The notes under the pieces: model-generated | Told to the model about the DNA's origin: nothing | Seen by the model: the letters and a program-made list of their open reading frames with translations, nothing else | Databases searched by the model: none | Program-made: the position numbers and the translations under genes | NCBI RefSeq assembly: GCF_028282165.1 | Contig: NZ_JANQIM010000033.1 | Coordinates: forward strand, 248,001-312,000 | Source of the DNA: Winogradskyella sp. | GTDB lineage: Bacteria; Bacteroidota; Bacteroidia; Flavobacteriales; Flavobacteriaceae | Reading direction: 5' to 3' | Length of the DNA: 64,000 nucleotides | Shown here: piece by piece, positions 27,803-36,376 of the stretch | How the letters are laid out: every line of letters starts with the position of its first letter | How positions within the stretch are numbered: the first letter of the stretch is position 1

Positions 27803-29296
27803 ATGAGACCAATTAGCAATTTATCGATCTTTTTTTTAATTCTTATGGTTATGAGTTGTGCTGAAAAACAGGAACAGTTGAATATAGAAGTTTATGAAAC
27901 CTCCGAAGGCGGAAACAAGTTGACAAAACTTACCGAATTTGCTTCAACAGAGCAAGTGTCAACAATTACATTAAATCCAGAAAAGAAGTATCAAACCATT
28001 ACTGGTTTTGGCGGAGCATTTACAGAGTCTTCAGCATATCTTTTGAATAAATTAAGCAAAGAAAACAGAGCGAAAATCATTGAAGCTTATTTTGGGGAGA
28101 CAGGAGCAAAATATTCTTTGACTAGAACTCATATGAATTCTTGTGATTTTTCACTCAGCAACTATTCATACACACCAGTTGAAGGTGATAAAGAATTAGA
28201 ACACTTTTCAATACAAGAGGATAAAGAGGATTTAATCCCCTTTATAAAGGATGCGATGAAAGCGTCTAAAGAAGGATTTAAAATATTTGCTTCACCTTGG
28301 ACAGCAGCGCCTTGGATGAAGGATAATAACAATTATGTTGGGGGCAAACTACTTCCGGAATATTACGATACATGGGCATTATTTTTTTCAAAATATGTTG
28401 ATGCTTACAAAGCAGAAGGTATAAATATTTGGGGTTTTACTGTTGAAAACGAACCCTTAGGGAATGGTAACAACTGGGAGAGCATGCACTTTACACCAGA
28501 TGAGATGACCAACTTTGTTCAGCATTATTTAGGCCCGAAGTTAGAAGCAGACGGTAAAGGAGATCTAAAAATATTAGGATACGACCAAAATCGTGAGCAT
28601 TTAAAAGAATGGGTAGACTCTCAATATAAAAATGAGGAAACCTCAAAATACTTTGATGGTACCGCTATTCATTGGTATGCAAGTACGTTTCATTATTTTC
28701 CTGAAGAATTGCAATATGCACATAATAAGGCTCCAGATAAATACTTAATTCAATCAGAGGCCTGTGTTGATGCTGAAGTTCCAGTTTGGAAAGATGATGC
28801 TTGGTATTGGAAGAAAGAGGCTACGGATTGGGGCTGGGATTGGGCACCAGAAGAAGACAAACATCTACATCCTAAATATGCACCGGTTAATAGGTACGCA
28901 AGAGATATTATTGGCTGTTTGAATAATTGGGTCGACGGATGGGTCGATTGGAATATGGTGTTAGATACTCAAGGTGGTCCCAATTGGTTTAAGAATTGGT
29001 GTATAGCACCAGTCATAGTAGATCCCGATAAGGATGAGGTGTATTTTACCCCATTGTATTATACAATGACACATTTTAGCAAATTTATTCGCCCTGAGGC
29101 TGAGGTTATAGACGTTAAAAAAACGGATGATGATTTAATGGTTTCAGCAGCCAAAAATACAGACGGTTCAATTGCTATAGTAGTATTCAATGAAGGCAAA
29201 GAAGCCAAAAGCTTTACCTTGAGCCTTAATAATATGAGCAAACAAATTAGAATTAGCCCACAAGCTATTCAAACCATTATAATACCAACTAACTAA
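27803..29296 (+). CDS. GH30 beta-1,6-glucanase (laminarin debranching) lipoprotein
   Basis: Lipoprotein of 497 residues (leader MVMSC, Cys19) with a GH30 catalytic barrel and the family's C-terminal beta-domain (about 415-497). Markers are ITGFGGAFTESSAY, FASPWTAAPWMK, acid/base in TVENEPLG (E217) and nucleophile in LIQSEACVDA (E319). GH30 enzymes of marine flavobacterial laminarin PULs remove or cut beta-1,6 branches, which fits the GH16/GH17 neighbours. A glucosylceramidase-like annotation is possible by homology but does not fit the context. It begins 11 bp after the GH17 tandem. Confidence 0.9.
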   Translation: MRPISNLSIFFLILMVMSCAEKQEQLNIEVYETSEGGNKLTKLTEFASTEQVSTITLNPEKKYQTITGFGGAFTESSAYLLNKLSKENRAKIIEAYFGETGAKYSLTRTHMNSCDFSLSNYSYTPVEGDKELEHFSIQEDKEDLIPFIKDAMKASKEGFKIFASPWTAAPWMKDNNNYVGGKLLPEYYDTWALFFSKYVDAYKAEGINIWGFTVENEPLGNGNNWESMHFTPDEMTNFVQHYLGPKLEADGKGDLKILGYDQNREHLKEWVDSQYKNEETSKYFDGTAIHWYASTFHYFPEELQYAHNKAPDKYLIQSEACVDAEVPVWKDDAWYWKKEATDWGWDWAPEEDKHLHPKYAPVNRYARDIIGCLNNWVDGWVDWNMVLDTQGGPNWFKNWCIAPVIVDPDKDEVYFTPLYYTMTHFSKFIRPEAEVIDVKKTDDDLMVSAAKNTDGSIAIVVFNEGKEAKSFTLSLNNMSKQIRISPQAIQTIIIPTN

Positions 29297-29307
29297 AAAT
29301 CAATATT

Positions 29308-30738
29308 ATGTCAAATCAGAAAACAGCCGCAAAAGATAGAGTGCCTTTAGGTCAGAAGGCTGCTTTCGGTGCAGGTCATCTAGTGTTAAACTTGTTACCT
29401 GGTGCATTGGGAGTTTTTATGTTTTTCTTATTAACGGTCTTTGGAATGGATCCTCTCCAAGCTGGAATTTTAGGAGGATTGCCGCGAATTTTTGATGCCA
29501 TTACTGATCCTGTTATGGGTTTTATATCAGATAATACGAGTTCAAGATATGGGCGAAGAAGACCTTACATTTTTGTTGGAGCCATTTTAAGTGCCATATT
29601 TTTTGTTCTGCTATGGCAAATGGATGAAAATGCTTCGGCAACATTCAATTTTTGGTACTTTTTAATTATGTCCCTTGTTTTTTTAATTGGAAATACCATG
29701 TTTGCGACACCATTGGTGGGTCTTGGTTTTGAAATGACAACGGATTATAATGAAAGAACACGTTTAATGGCCTTCTCTCAAACGGTTGGTTTAGTAGCTT
29801 GGGTCATTGTACCGTGGTTTTGGCCAATGATACCAAATGAAAACCTTTTTGAAAGCCAAGCCATTGGTATTAGAACCTTAGCTTTATATGTTGGTGCAGG
29901 TTGTTTGTTTTTGGGAATTTTGCCTGCCATTTTTTGTAGAGGTATTGATGCCGGACATATGGAAGATAGAAAGAAACTCACACTTAAAACCATATTTAGT
30001 AATCTAAAAGACTTGGTGGCCAGTATTGGAGAGGCTATAAAAAACAAGCCATTTATGAAATTATGTGGTGCAACATTTTTAGTCTTTAATGGATTTCAAA
30101 TCGTTGCCTCATTTAGTTTTTTCATAATAGTATTTTACTTATTTAGTGGCGATTACGGTGCAACGGGTACGTGGCCAGCATGGTTTAGTTCAGTAAGTGC
30201 TTTAGTGTCTGCAATAGTTGTTATTCCGATTGTTTCTGCTATGGCAAATAAATGGGGAAAGAAGAATGCATTTATTATATCAACAGCACTCTCCATTATT
30301 GGTTATGTGCTAAAATGGTGGACGTTTACTCCAGATAATCCATGGTTAATGTTTATTCCAATCCCATTGATATCATTTGGTTTGGGTAGTTTGTTTACGC
30401 TAATGATGAGTATGACTGCGGATGTCTGTGACTTGGATGAATTGGTAAATGGTATGCCACGTAAAGAAGGAACTTTTGGGGCCTTATATTGGTGGGTTGT
30501 GAAACTCGGACAAGGACTAGCTTTGGTGTTTGGGGGGCTGGTATTGCAACTCATCGGATTTGATGGAGGTCTGGCAACTCAATCCGAAGAAACATTAGTG
30601 AATCTTAGGATTGCAGATATTGTTTTTCCAGTAGTGACTGCAGCACTTGCTATTTGGGTTATGTGGAAATATAGTCTTTCTGAAGAAAGAGCTAAAGAGA
30701 TTAAAGCTCAACTTGAAGAACGTAGAGGAGTTTTATAA
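29308..30738 (+). CDS. GPH-family (MFS) sugar transporter, copy 1
   Basis: Inner-membrane permease of 476 residues with about 12 hydrophobic segments. The glycoside-pentoside-hexuronide:cation symporter hallmark lies between TM2 and TM3 (PRIFDAITDPVMGFISDNTSSRYGRRRPYI). The central loop is cytosolic (residues about 210-240), and MMSMTADVCDLDEL lies in the C-terminal half. It should carry glucose oligosaccharides from periplasm to cytosol using an ion gradient. It starts 11 bp after GH30. A paralogue lies 0.7 kb downstream, separated by a small membrane protein gene. Confidence 0.9.
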   Translation: MSNQKTAAKDRVPLGQKAAFGAGHLVLNLLPGALGVFMFFLLTVFGMDPLQAGILGGLPRIFDAITDPVMGFISDNTSSRYGRRRPYIFVGAILSAIFFVLLWQMDENASATFNFWYFLIMSLVFLIGNTMFATPLVGLGFEMTTDYNERTRLMAFSQTVGLVAWVIVPWFWPMIPNENLFESQAIGIRTLALYVGAGCLFLGILPAIFCRGIDAGHMEDRKKLTLKTIFSNLKDLVASIGEAIKNKPFMKLCGATFLVFNGFQIVASFSFFIIVFYLFSGDYGATGTWPAWFSSVSALVSAIVVIPIVSAMANKWGKKNAFIISTALSIIGYVLKWWTFTPDNPWLMFIPIPLISFGLGSLFTLMMSMTADVCDLDELVNGMPRKEGTFGALYWWVVKLGQGLALVFGGLVLQLIGFDGGLATQSEETLVNLRIADIVFPVVTAALAIWVMWKYSLSEERAKEIKAQLEERRGVL

Positions 30739-30772
30739 AAATCGAATTTATTTTCAAACTAAATCAAGAAAA

Positions 30773-31411
30773 ATGTCAACAAAAATAATAATCGTATTAG
30801 TAGGATTAGCACTTGCACTCATCGCGGTCGCAGGTAGCATTATTAAAGGAGGTTCAGGCAAAAGACTTCTCAATACCAAAATTGCAGTTTTTTTTGCAAT
30901 CATTGGCGTCTTAATGATGATGTATGGTAGTTATTCGTCCGAATTAGTTAGTGTTAATAACCAATTAGAACAAGTCTCTATTGGGAATAAGCTAAAGATT
31001 GAAGGGCCGGTGACCGATATAAAAGTGGTATCACCTATAGACCAAGATTCTGTGGACTGTCGTATTCTAACTATGGGCGTTTATCCAGAAGGGCATGCTA
31101 AGGATATTTGGGTAATGATTAGACCAACCGATGATAGATATTATCCACAATCCGATCATACAAATACATCATACAAGAGAGATGGTGAATGGCAAGTGGT
31201 TACGCGTTTTGGCGGTGACTTAGGTGAAGCATATGATTTAATTATTTATGAAACCGATTCTACATCGTCTGCGTTTTTTAGTTCCACTATTGAAAAATGG
31301 AAAGAAGCTGATGACTATCCTGGCTTAAAACTTGAGGAAATACCATCGGGTGCTAAAGAGGTAGATCGTCTTAAGATTTACACACGAAAGAATTGTAGAG
31401 GTGTATTTTAA
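30773..31411 (+). CDS. two-TM membrane protein of unknown function between the GPH transporters
   Basis: I place the start at the ATG at 30773 (MSTKIIIVLVGLAL); an in-frame TTG at 30647 would overlap the transporter gene and add a non-membrane leader. The 212-residue product has two TM helices (about 3-22 and 37-57) and a soluble domain of about 150 residues (KLKIEGPVTDIKVVSPIDQDSVDCRILTMGVYPEGHAKDIWVMIRP...). The polar domain is probably periplasmic, by position after an even number of helices, though topology is uncertain. I recognise no family. Its conserved-looking slot in the operon suggests a transporter partner or stress sensor, which is inference. Confidence 0.75.
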   Translation: MSTKIIIVLVGLALALIAVAGSIIKGGSGKRLLNTKIAVFFAIIGVLMMMYGSYSSELVSVNNQLEQVSIGNKLKIEGPVTDIKVVSPIDQDSVDCRILTMGVYPEGHAKDIWVMIRPTDDRYYPQSDHTNTSYKRDGEWQVVTRFGGDLGEAYDLIIYETDSTSSAFFSSTIEKWKEADDYPGLKLEEIPSGAKEVDRLKIYTRKNCRGVF

Positions 31412-31436
31412 TTCTTAGCTACAATACAAGTCGTAT

Positions 31437-32867
31437 ATGTATAAATTGAAGAAAAATAAAGTTCCATTTGGTCAAAAAGTGGCCTTTGGTGTAGGTATGC
31501 TGGCCAATCAAATGTTTCCTGCTATACTTGGAATATTTATGGTAGTCCTTGTAGAAGATTTAGAATTTACAGGGTGGTTGTACGGGCTTATATTTTTCTT
31601 TCCAAGAATATTTGATGCTATTACCGACCCCATAATGGGTTATATTTCGGATAATACTAAATCTAAATATGGACGTAGACGTCAATATGTCCTTTTAGGT
31701 GCTATTATAATGGGTGTTGCCTATATCTTTATGTGGCAACTTTATAAGGAAAATACCTTACAGCACAATTTTTGGTATTTTTTCTCATGGTCACTTTTGT
31801 TTTATTTAGGCCTTACCATTTTTAGTGTGCCTTATGTTGCCATGGGTTATGAGATGAGTGATGACTTTCACGAACGCACCCATATTATGGCTGTCGCCCA
31901 ATGGATAGGTCAATGGGCTTGGGTCATTGCACCACTGTTTTGGATTATAATGTACGATCCTAATTGGTTTCCTTCAGCAGAAGTGGCTGCTAGGCAATTA
32001 GCGGTTTGGGTGGCTATTCCTTGTGCTGTTTGCGCCATGGTGCCAGCTATATTTATTAAAAGTAAATCTACATTAAATGAAGATTACGAACCTATAAGCT
32101 TTAAGAATATTGGTAGAAGCTTAAAAAAAATATTCTATAACAGCTTTATAGCAGCTTTTAAGATTAAAGAATTTAGAAAGCTTTGTGCGGCAACTTTTTT
32201 AATCTTTAATGCCTTTAACACTGTCGCTGCATTAACGTTTTTCGTTATTGTTTATAAGCTATTTAATGGCGATGCTGCTGCCAGCGGTGTTTGGGTGTCA
32301 TTATTTGGCTGTTTGGGAGCTTTAGGGACCACATTCATAGTAATACCTGTTGTAACTAGGATGTCTAGGATTTACGGAAAAAAGAAAGCATTTATGTATT
32401 GCCAAGGAATATCTGTTATAGGATATGTTTTACTTTGGTTTCTTTTTATCCCTGGTAAACCATGGATGTATATCATAGCATTACCGTTCTTCTCATTCGG
32501 AATAGGAAGCCTTTTTACCATAATGATGTCTATGACTGCAGATGTGATTGATGTAGATGAATTAAACTCTGGATTAAGAAGAGAAGGTGTTTTTGGTGCC
32601 ATTTATTGGTGGATGGTCAAAGTCGGATTTGCTATCGCCGGAGCATTAAGTGGCGTAATTATAAGTATTGTTGGGTTTGATGCTGATCTTGCAACAACAG
32701 AACAGCAGACTGCAGTTGACGGTCTTCATGCATTCTTCTGTTTTTTTCCAATGGCTGGTACTTTATTAGCTATGTTGATAATGAGAAACTATAGCCTTAA
32801 TGAAGAACGCTCAGAAGAAATAAAAGTAAAGTTAGATAAACGCAAAGAAAGTTTAATTATAACATAA
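31437..32867 (+). CDS. GPH-family (MFS) sugar transporter, copy 2
   Basis: This 476-residue permease is the same length as and collinear with the first GPH transporter. It carries PRIFDAITDPIMGYISDNTKSKYGRRRQYV, GYEMSDDFHERTHIMA and MMSMTADVIDVDELNSGLRREGVFGAIYWWMVK. About 12 TM helices are predicted. The two copies differ through the substrate half and loops, so they may prefer different oligosaccharides, for example linear versus beta-1,6-branched. It is followed 14 bp later by the cytosolic GH17-like pair, which would act on its cargo. Confidence 0.9.
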   Translation: MYKLKKNKVPFGQKVAFGVGMLANQMFPAILGIFMVVLVEDLEFTGWLYGLIFFFPRIFDAITDPIMGYISDNTKSKYGRRRQYVLLGAIIMGVAYIFMWQLYKENTLQHNFWYFFSWSLLFYLGLTIFSVPYVAMGYEMSDDFHERTHIMAVAQWIGQWAWVIAPLFWIIMYDPNWFPSAEVAARQLAVWVAIPCAVCAMVPAIFIKSKSTLNEDYEPISFKNIGRSLKKIFYNSFIAAFKIKEFRKLCAATFLIFNAFNTVAALTFFVIVYKLFNGDAAASGVWVSLFGCLGALGTTFIVIPVVTRMSRIYGKKKAFMYCQGISVIGYVLLWFLFIPGKPWMYIIALPFFSFGIGSLFTIMMSMTADVIDVDELNSGLRREGVFGAIYWWMVKVGFAIAGALSGVIISIVGFDADLATTEQQTAVDGLHAFFCFFPMAGTLLAMLIMRNYSLNEERSEEIKVKLDKRKESLIIT

Positions 32868-32881
32868 AACTAAAATCAAAA

Positions 32882-33799
32882 ATGTCATACAGAGAAGGAC
32901 ACTATTTTAAGAAAAGCGAATATAGTCAAATAGCAACACAAGGTATTGACTTGTCAAAATATAGTTTAGAAGAGTTAAAGGCATTATGGCGCAAAACCCT
33001 CGAAGAGGGTATGCATGGAATTTGCTTTAGCATGTACGAAGATGGTCAAAGACCAGGCGATACAATTACAGAACAACAAGTAGACCGTAGAGTAGGGATT
33101 TTGAAACCTTATGCCAAGTGGATCCGTTCATTTTCTTGTATAGAAGGAAATGAACACGTTGCAAGGATGTCTAAGAAACATGGCCTTAAGACTTTAGTAG
33201 GTGCTTGGCTTGGCGATGATAAGAATGATAATGAGCAAGAGATTGAAGGCCTTATTCAACTCGCAAAAGAAGGTTGTGTAGATGTTGCTGCTGTTGGTAA
33301 TGAAGTGTTATACCGAAATGACTTAACCTTAGAGGAGCTTGTTGGTTATATAAATCGTGTTAAGGAAGCATTGTCAGGAATGAATATTCCTGTGGGTTAT
33401 GTCGATGCTTATTATGAGTTTTCACGTCATCCTATATTGGTGGAAAGTACAGATGTTGTTTTGGCTAATTTGTACCCTTATTGGGAAGGTTGCCCAATAG
33501 AGTATGCTTTGGGACATATGCAAGCCATGTATGGGCAAGTTGTTGATGCGGCTCAAGGCAAGCCGATCATTATTACGGAAACCGGATGGCCTAGCCAAGG
33601 AGGAGGCCTTAGAGGTGCTATTGCAGGCGAGGAAGCTGCTATGAAGTATTTCATCGATACTATGCGTTGGACCAAAGAAAATGAGATACCAATTTTTTAT
33701 TTTTCATCATTTGATGAATCTTGGAAAGTCGGGCCCGAAGGTGAAGTAGGCGCTTATTGGGGACTTTGGGATAAACATGAGAATCTAAAGTATAGTTAA
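32882..33799 (+). CDS. cytosolic GH17-like glycosidase A
   Basis: This 305-residue protein has no signal peptide or lipobox (MSYREGHYFKKSEY), so it should be cytosolic. The GH17-type barrel is shorter than in the lipoprotein copies. Catalytic candidates are E141 in AVGNEVLYR and E234 in IITETGWPSQGGG; the substrate region includes YVDAYYEF, LYPYWEGC and FYFSSFDESWKVG. It sits directly after a GPH transporter and 18 bp before a paralogue. It probably hydrolyses or transglycosylates imported beta-glucan oligosaccharides alongside the phosphorylase. The product profile cannot be read from sequence. Confidence 0.82.
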   Translation: MSYREGHYFKKSEYSQIATQGIDLSKYSLEELKALWRKTLEEGMHGICFSMYEDGQRPGDTITEQQVDRRVGILKPYAKWIRSFSCIEGNEHVARMSKKHGLKTLVGAWLGDDKNDNEQEIEGLIQLAKEGCVDVAAVGNEVLYRNDLTLEELVGYINRVKEALSGMNIPVGYVDAYYEFSRHPILVESTDVVLANLYPYWEGCPIEYALGHMQAMYGQVVDAAQGKPIIITETGWPSQGGGLRGAIAGEEAAMKYFIDTMRWTKENEIPIFYFSSFDESWKVGPEGEVGAYWGLWDKHENLKYS

Positions 33800-33817
33800 A
33801 AGTCAACTATAATAGTT

Positions 33818-34708
33818 ATGTCTTTAAGGGAAGAAAAATTTTTTGCATTAGCATCCATAGACTATCAAGGGAAATCTACTAAGGATTTGAGGAGAATGTT
33901 CAGAAAATCCTTAAAGACAGGTGTACATGGTTTATGTGCTAGCCCTTATGAAGAAGGACAGGAACCGGGTGACCAACTGTCTGAAGAACAAATCCGTCGT
34001 CGATTAAAAAAAATGAAACCTTACATGAAATGGGTGCGTTCATTTTCTTGTACAGATGGTAATGAGCTTATACCAAAGATAGCTAGGGAAATGGGGATAA
34101 AGACGTTAGTCGGTGCTTGGTTAGGAGATAATCCCGAAATCAATGAAAATGAATTAGAAAATTTAATAAGCCTATGTCATGACGGTTTGGTAGATGTGGC
34201 AGCAGTGGGTAACGAAGTAATGTATAGAGGTGACTTAACCGAAGACGAACTTTTAGATAAAATCCATTATGTTAAGGCATCAACTAAAGGTTTAGATATA
34301 CCAATTGGTTACGTAGATGCCTATTATGAATTTCAGGAACGTCCGGCAATTACCGATGCCTGCGATATTATATTAGCCAATTGTTACCCCTTTTGGGAAG
34401 GGTGTGATTTAGATTATTCTTTATTGTATATGAAGGATATGTACCATAAAGCAATGCGTGCAGGAAATGGTAAAAAGGTGATTATAACAGAAACGGGATG
34501 GCCTAGCGAAGGCACCAACTTGCAGGGTGCGTTTCCATCAGAAGCTAACGCGATAAAGTACTTCCTTAATACCCAGAAATGGGCACTAGAAGAAGATATA
34601 GATGTATTTTATTTTTCAGCTTTTGACGAATCTTGGAAAGTTGGCGGTGAAGGTGACGTTGGAGCTTTTTGGGGTATTTGGGACAAAAATGAGAAATTGA
34701 AATATTAA
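33818..34708 (+). CDS. cytosolic GH17-like glycosidase B
   Basis: This 296-residue paralogue of the preceding gene also lacks a signal peptide. Catalytic candidates are E133 (AVGNEVMYR) and E225 (IITETGWPSEG). YVDAYYEF, YPFWEGCD and FYFSAFDESWKVGGEGDVGAFWGIWDK are conserved. Differences from copy A include the N-terminus and the acceptor-side loop (DLDYSLLYMKDMYHKAMRAGNG versus PIEYALGHMQAMYGQVV). Retention of both copies with intact catalytic residues points to division of labour or a heterodimer. No terminator was seen directly after it. Confidence 0.82.
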   Translation: MSLREEKFFALASIDYQGKSTKDLRRMFRKSLKTGVHGLCASPYEEGQEPGDQLSEEQIRRRLKKMKPYMKWVRSFSCTDGNELIPKIAREMGIKTLVGAWLGDNPEINENELENLISLCHDGLVDVAAVGNEVMYRGDLTEDELLDKIHYVKASTKGLDIPIGYVDAYYEFQERPAITDACDIILANCYPFWEGCDLDYSLLYMKDMYHKAMRAGNGKKVIITETGWPSEGTNLQGAFPSEANAIKYFLNTQKWALEEDIDVFYFSAFDESWKVGGEGDVGAFWGIWDKNEKLKY

Positions 34709-34854
34709 ATAGAGTATAAGTTCTAAGTCTAAACAGTATTTACACCACAACATTACCACTACAACTCACAATAAAAAAAAATATGAATGTTGTGGAATTC
34801 AGAAATAGCAAGACTTTTGAGGCATGTTGCAAATCTTAACTAAATCGATTTCGT

Positions 34855-34868
34855 TGTATGTTTTTTGT
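34855..34868 (+). promoter_or_regulatory. 14-bp motif shared with the susC upstream region
   Basis: TGTATGTTTTTTGT here is identical to 9449-9462, the right arm of the inverted repeat before susC. It lies about 115 bp before the T9SS binding-protein gene. It may be a half-operator or an extended -7-like promoter element, which would put the distal gene under the same control. Confidence 0.4.
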
Positions 34869-34979
34869 TAAGGTGCATTTAAGGAATAATCATTAACTTA
34901 TTAATAACTTTACGAAATAGCTAATTTTTAAATATTAAAATTGCTAATAACTAATAAATAACTAAAATAAATTATCATT

Positions 34980-36266
34980 ATGAAAAAAATTACTTTATTG
35001 TGTTTAACACTTATTCTTACCTCTTTTGGTTTTAGCCAGTCCTTGCCTTTGGACTTTGAAGTGCCTGAGGATGATGCATTTTCTGGTTTCAATGGTACTG
35101 TTGCCAGTGTGGTAACAGACCCAACTGATGCAGGTAACCAAGTGTTGGAAATGATTGGAGCAGGTGCTGATTTTGATGGTGCATCCATCAATTTAGATAC
35201 TTTCATCGATTTGTCCGATGATGGTAACAACACTATTTCGCTTGAGATTTGGGCGCCAGACGCTACAACGCGTACGCATTTGTTAAAGTTAGAAGGTGGT
35301 TCTTCTGGAGCAACAGAATTATTTTTTAATACAGATGTTTCTGGTTGGCAAACTGTGAATGTTGATTTCGGACCGGGTTTAGGCACCGAATATCCTGTTT
35401 TGGTAATCTTCACAGATTCGGGTGGCGGAAATACAGCCACAGGAACATATTATATTGATAATATAGATGGTCCTAATGGAGCAGTAGTACCTACAGATCC
35501 AGAACCAGCGACTGCTGCACCAATACCTACAGACCCAGATAATGAGGTTTACAGTATTTACAATGATACCAATGGATACACTACCAATTTCCCTGTTCAA
35601 TATCCCTTTGGAACATCACAAGGTGATGTGGATTTAGATCCAACAGCAGGTGTAAATAATGCTTTGAAAATGAATTTTAGTGTAGCTGGATGGGGTCAAG
35701 GCGAAGGAGGTCCTGATGACGTTTCATCTTTTCAGGATCTTGAGTTCGATTATTGGGCTTCTTCTGGTACGCCAGGATTTAGAATTGTTTTAATTGATAA
35801 TGATGGTGCAGTTCAGGAATTTAACTACGAGGTTGGTACAAATGAAGCAATAGTTACAGAAACTTGGACACATGTTACTATTCCAATGACTTATTTTACT
35901 GGTTTAGGTTTCGATTCAACGGTTTTCTTCCAATGGAAAGTAGATCCTTTTATGCAATCAGTTGCTCAAGGTGGAATTGTGTTTTTTGACAACATCATCT
36001 TTACTGGGGGCACCTTATCTAACGAAGAATTTGATGTTATTGAATTTAAAGTATTTCCTAATCCTACAAGAGGCGATTGGAATGTGTCAAGCTCAAATAC
36101 AATTACCAACGTTACAGTCTACGATATTTTAGGTAAGCAAGTATTAACATTATCACCTAATTCTAATGAGGCTATTATCGATGCCTCATCTTTGAGAACA
36201 GGTGTTTACTTTGCTAAAGTACAAGGTGCTAATGGTTCTAAAACCATTAGGTTAGTAAGAGAATAA
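34980..36266 (+). CDS. T9SS-sorted glycan-binding-like protein at PUL end
   Basis: This 428-residue secreted protein has a signal peptide (MKKITLLCLTLILTSFGFSQ). It contains two CBM-like beta-sandwich domains (about 22-160 and 185-345; the second has ALKMNFSVAGWGQGEGGPDD and GGIVFFDNIIFTGG) joined by a Pro/Asp-rich linker (PTDPEPATAAPIPTDPDNE). The C-terminus is a T9SS type A sorting domain (FKVFPNPTRGDWNV...VYDILGKQVL...GVYFAKV). It probably binds laminarin at or beyond the surface. It is set 271 bp from the operon, with its own putative promoter motif and a strong terminator after it, so it is likely a separate transcript in the same regulon. Confidence 0.83.
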   Translation: MKKITLLCLTLILTSFGFSQSLPLDFEVPEDDAFSGFNGTVASVVTDPTDAGNQVLEMIGAGADFDGASINLDTFIDLSDDGNNTISLEIWAPDATTRTHLLKLEGGSSGATELFFNTDVSGWQTVNVDFGPGLGTEYPVLVIFTDSGGGNTATGTYYIDNIDGPNGAVVPTDPEPATAAPIPTDPDNEVYSIYNDTNGYTTNFPVQYPFGTSQGDVDLDPTAGVNNALKMNFSVAGWGQGEGGPDDVSSFQDLEFDYWASSGTPGFRIVLIDNDGAVQEFNYEVGTNEAIVTETWTHVTIPMTYFTGLGFDSTVFFQWKVDPFMQSVAQGGIVFFDNIIFTGGTLSNEEFDVIEFKVFPNPTRGDWNVSSSNTITNVTVYDILGKQVLTLSPNSNEAIIDASSLRTGVYFAKVQGANGSKTIRLVRE

Positions 36267-36297
36267 GGCTAACAACAATAAAAATTGAATAATCAAA

Positions 36298-36330
36298 AGC
36301 GTGTTTAAGTAAAGTAAACACGCTTTTTTT
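36298..36330 (+). terminator. intrinsic terminator at PUL end
   Basis: A 10-bp perfect stem (AGCGTGTTTA / TAAACACGCT) with a 7-nt loop runs into seven T. It is 31 bp after the T9SS protein gene. Confidence 0.9.
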
Positions 36331-36376
36331 ATGAAATAGCTATTCATTTATTATTAACTTTATATAAAAGGATGAA

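Noticed and set aside
27803..29296. Human-type glucosylceramidase function for the GH30
   Set aside because: The homology is to the family only; lipoprotein leader and laminarin PUL context fit a beta-1,6-glucanase better.
30647..30772. Upstream extension of the two-TM protein from a TTG
   Set aside because: It overlaps the GPH transporter gene by 92 bp and adds a charged leader; the ATG at 30773 starts a typical membrane segment.
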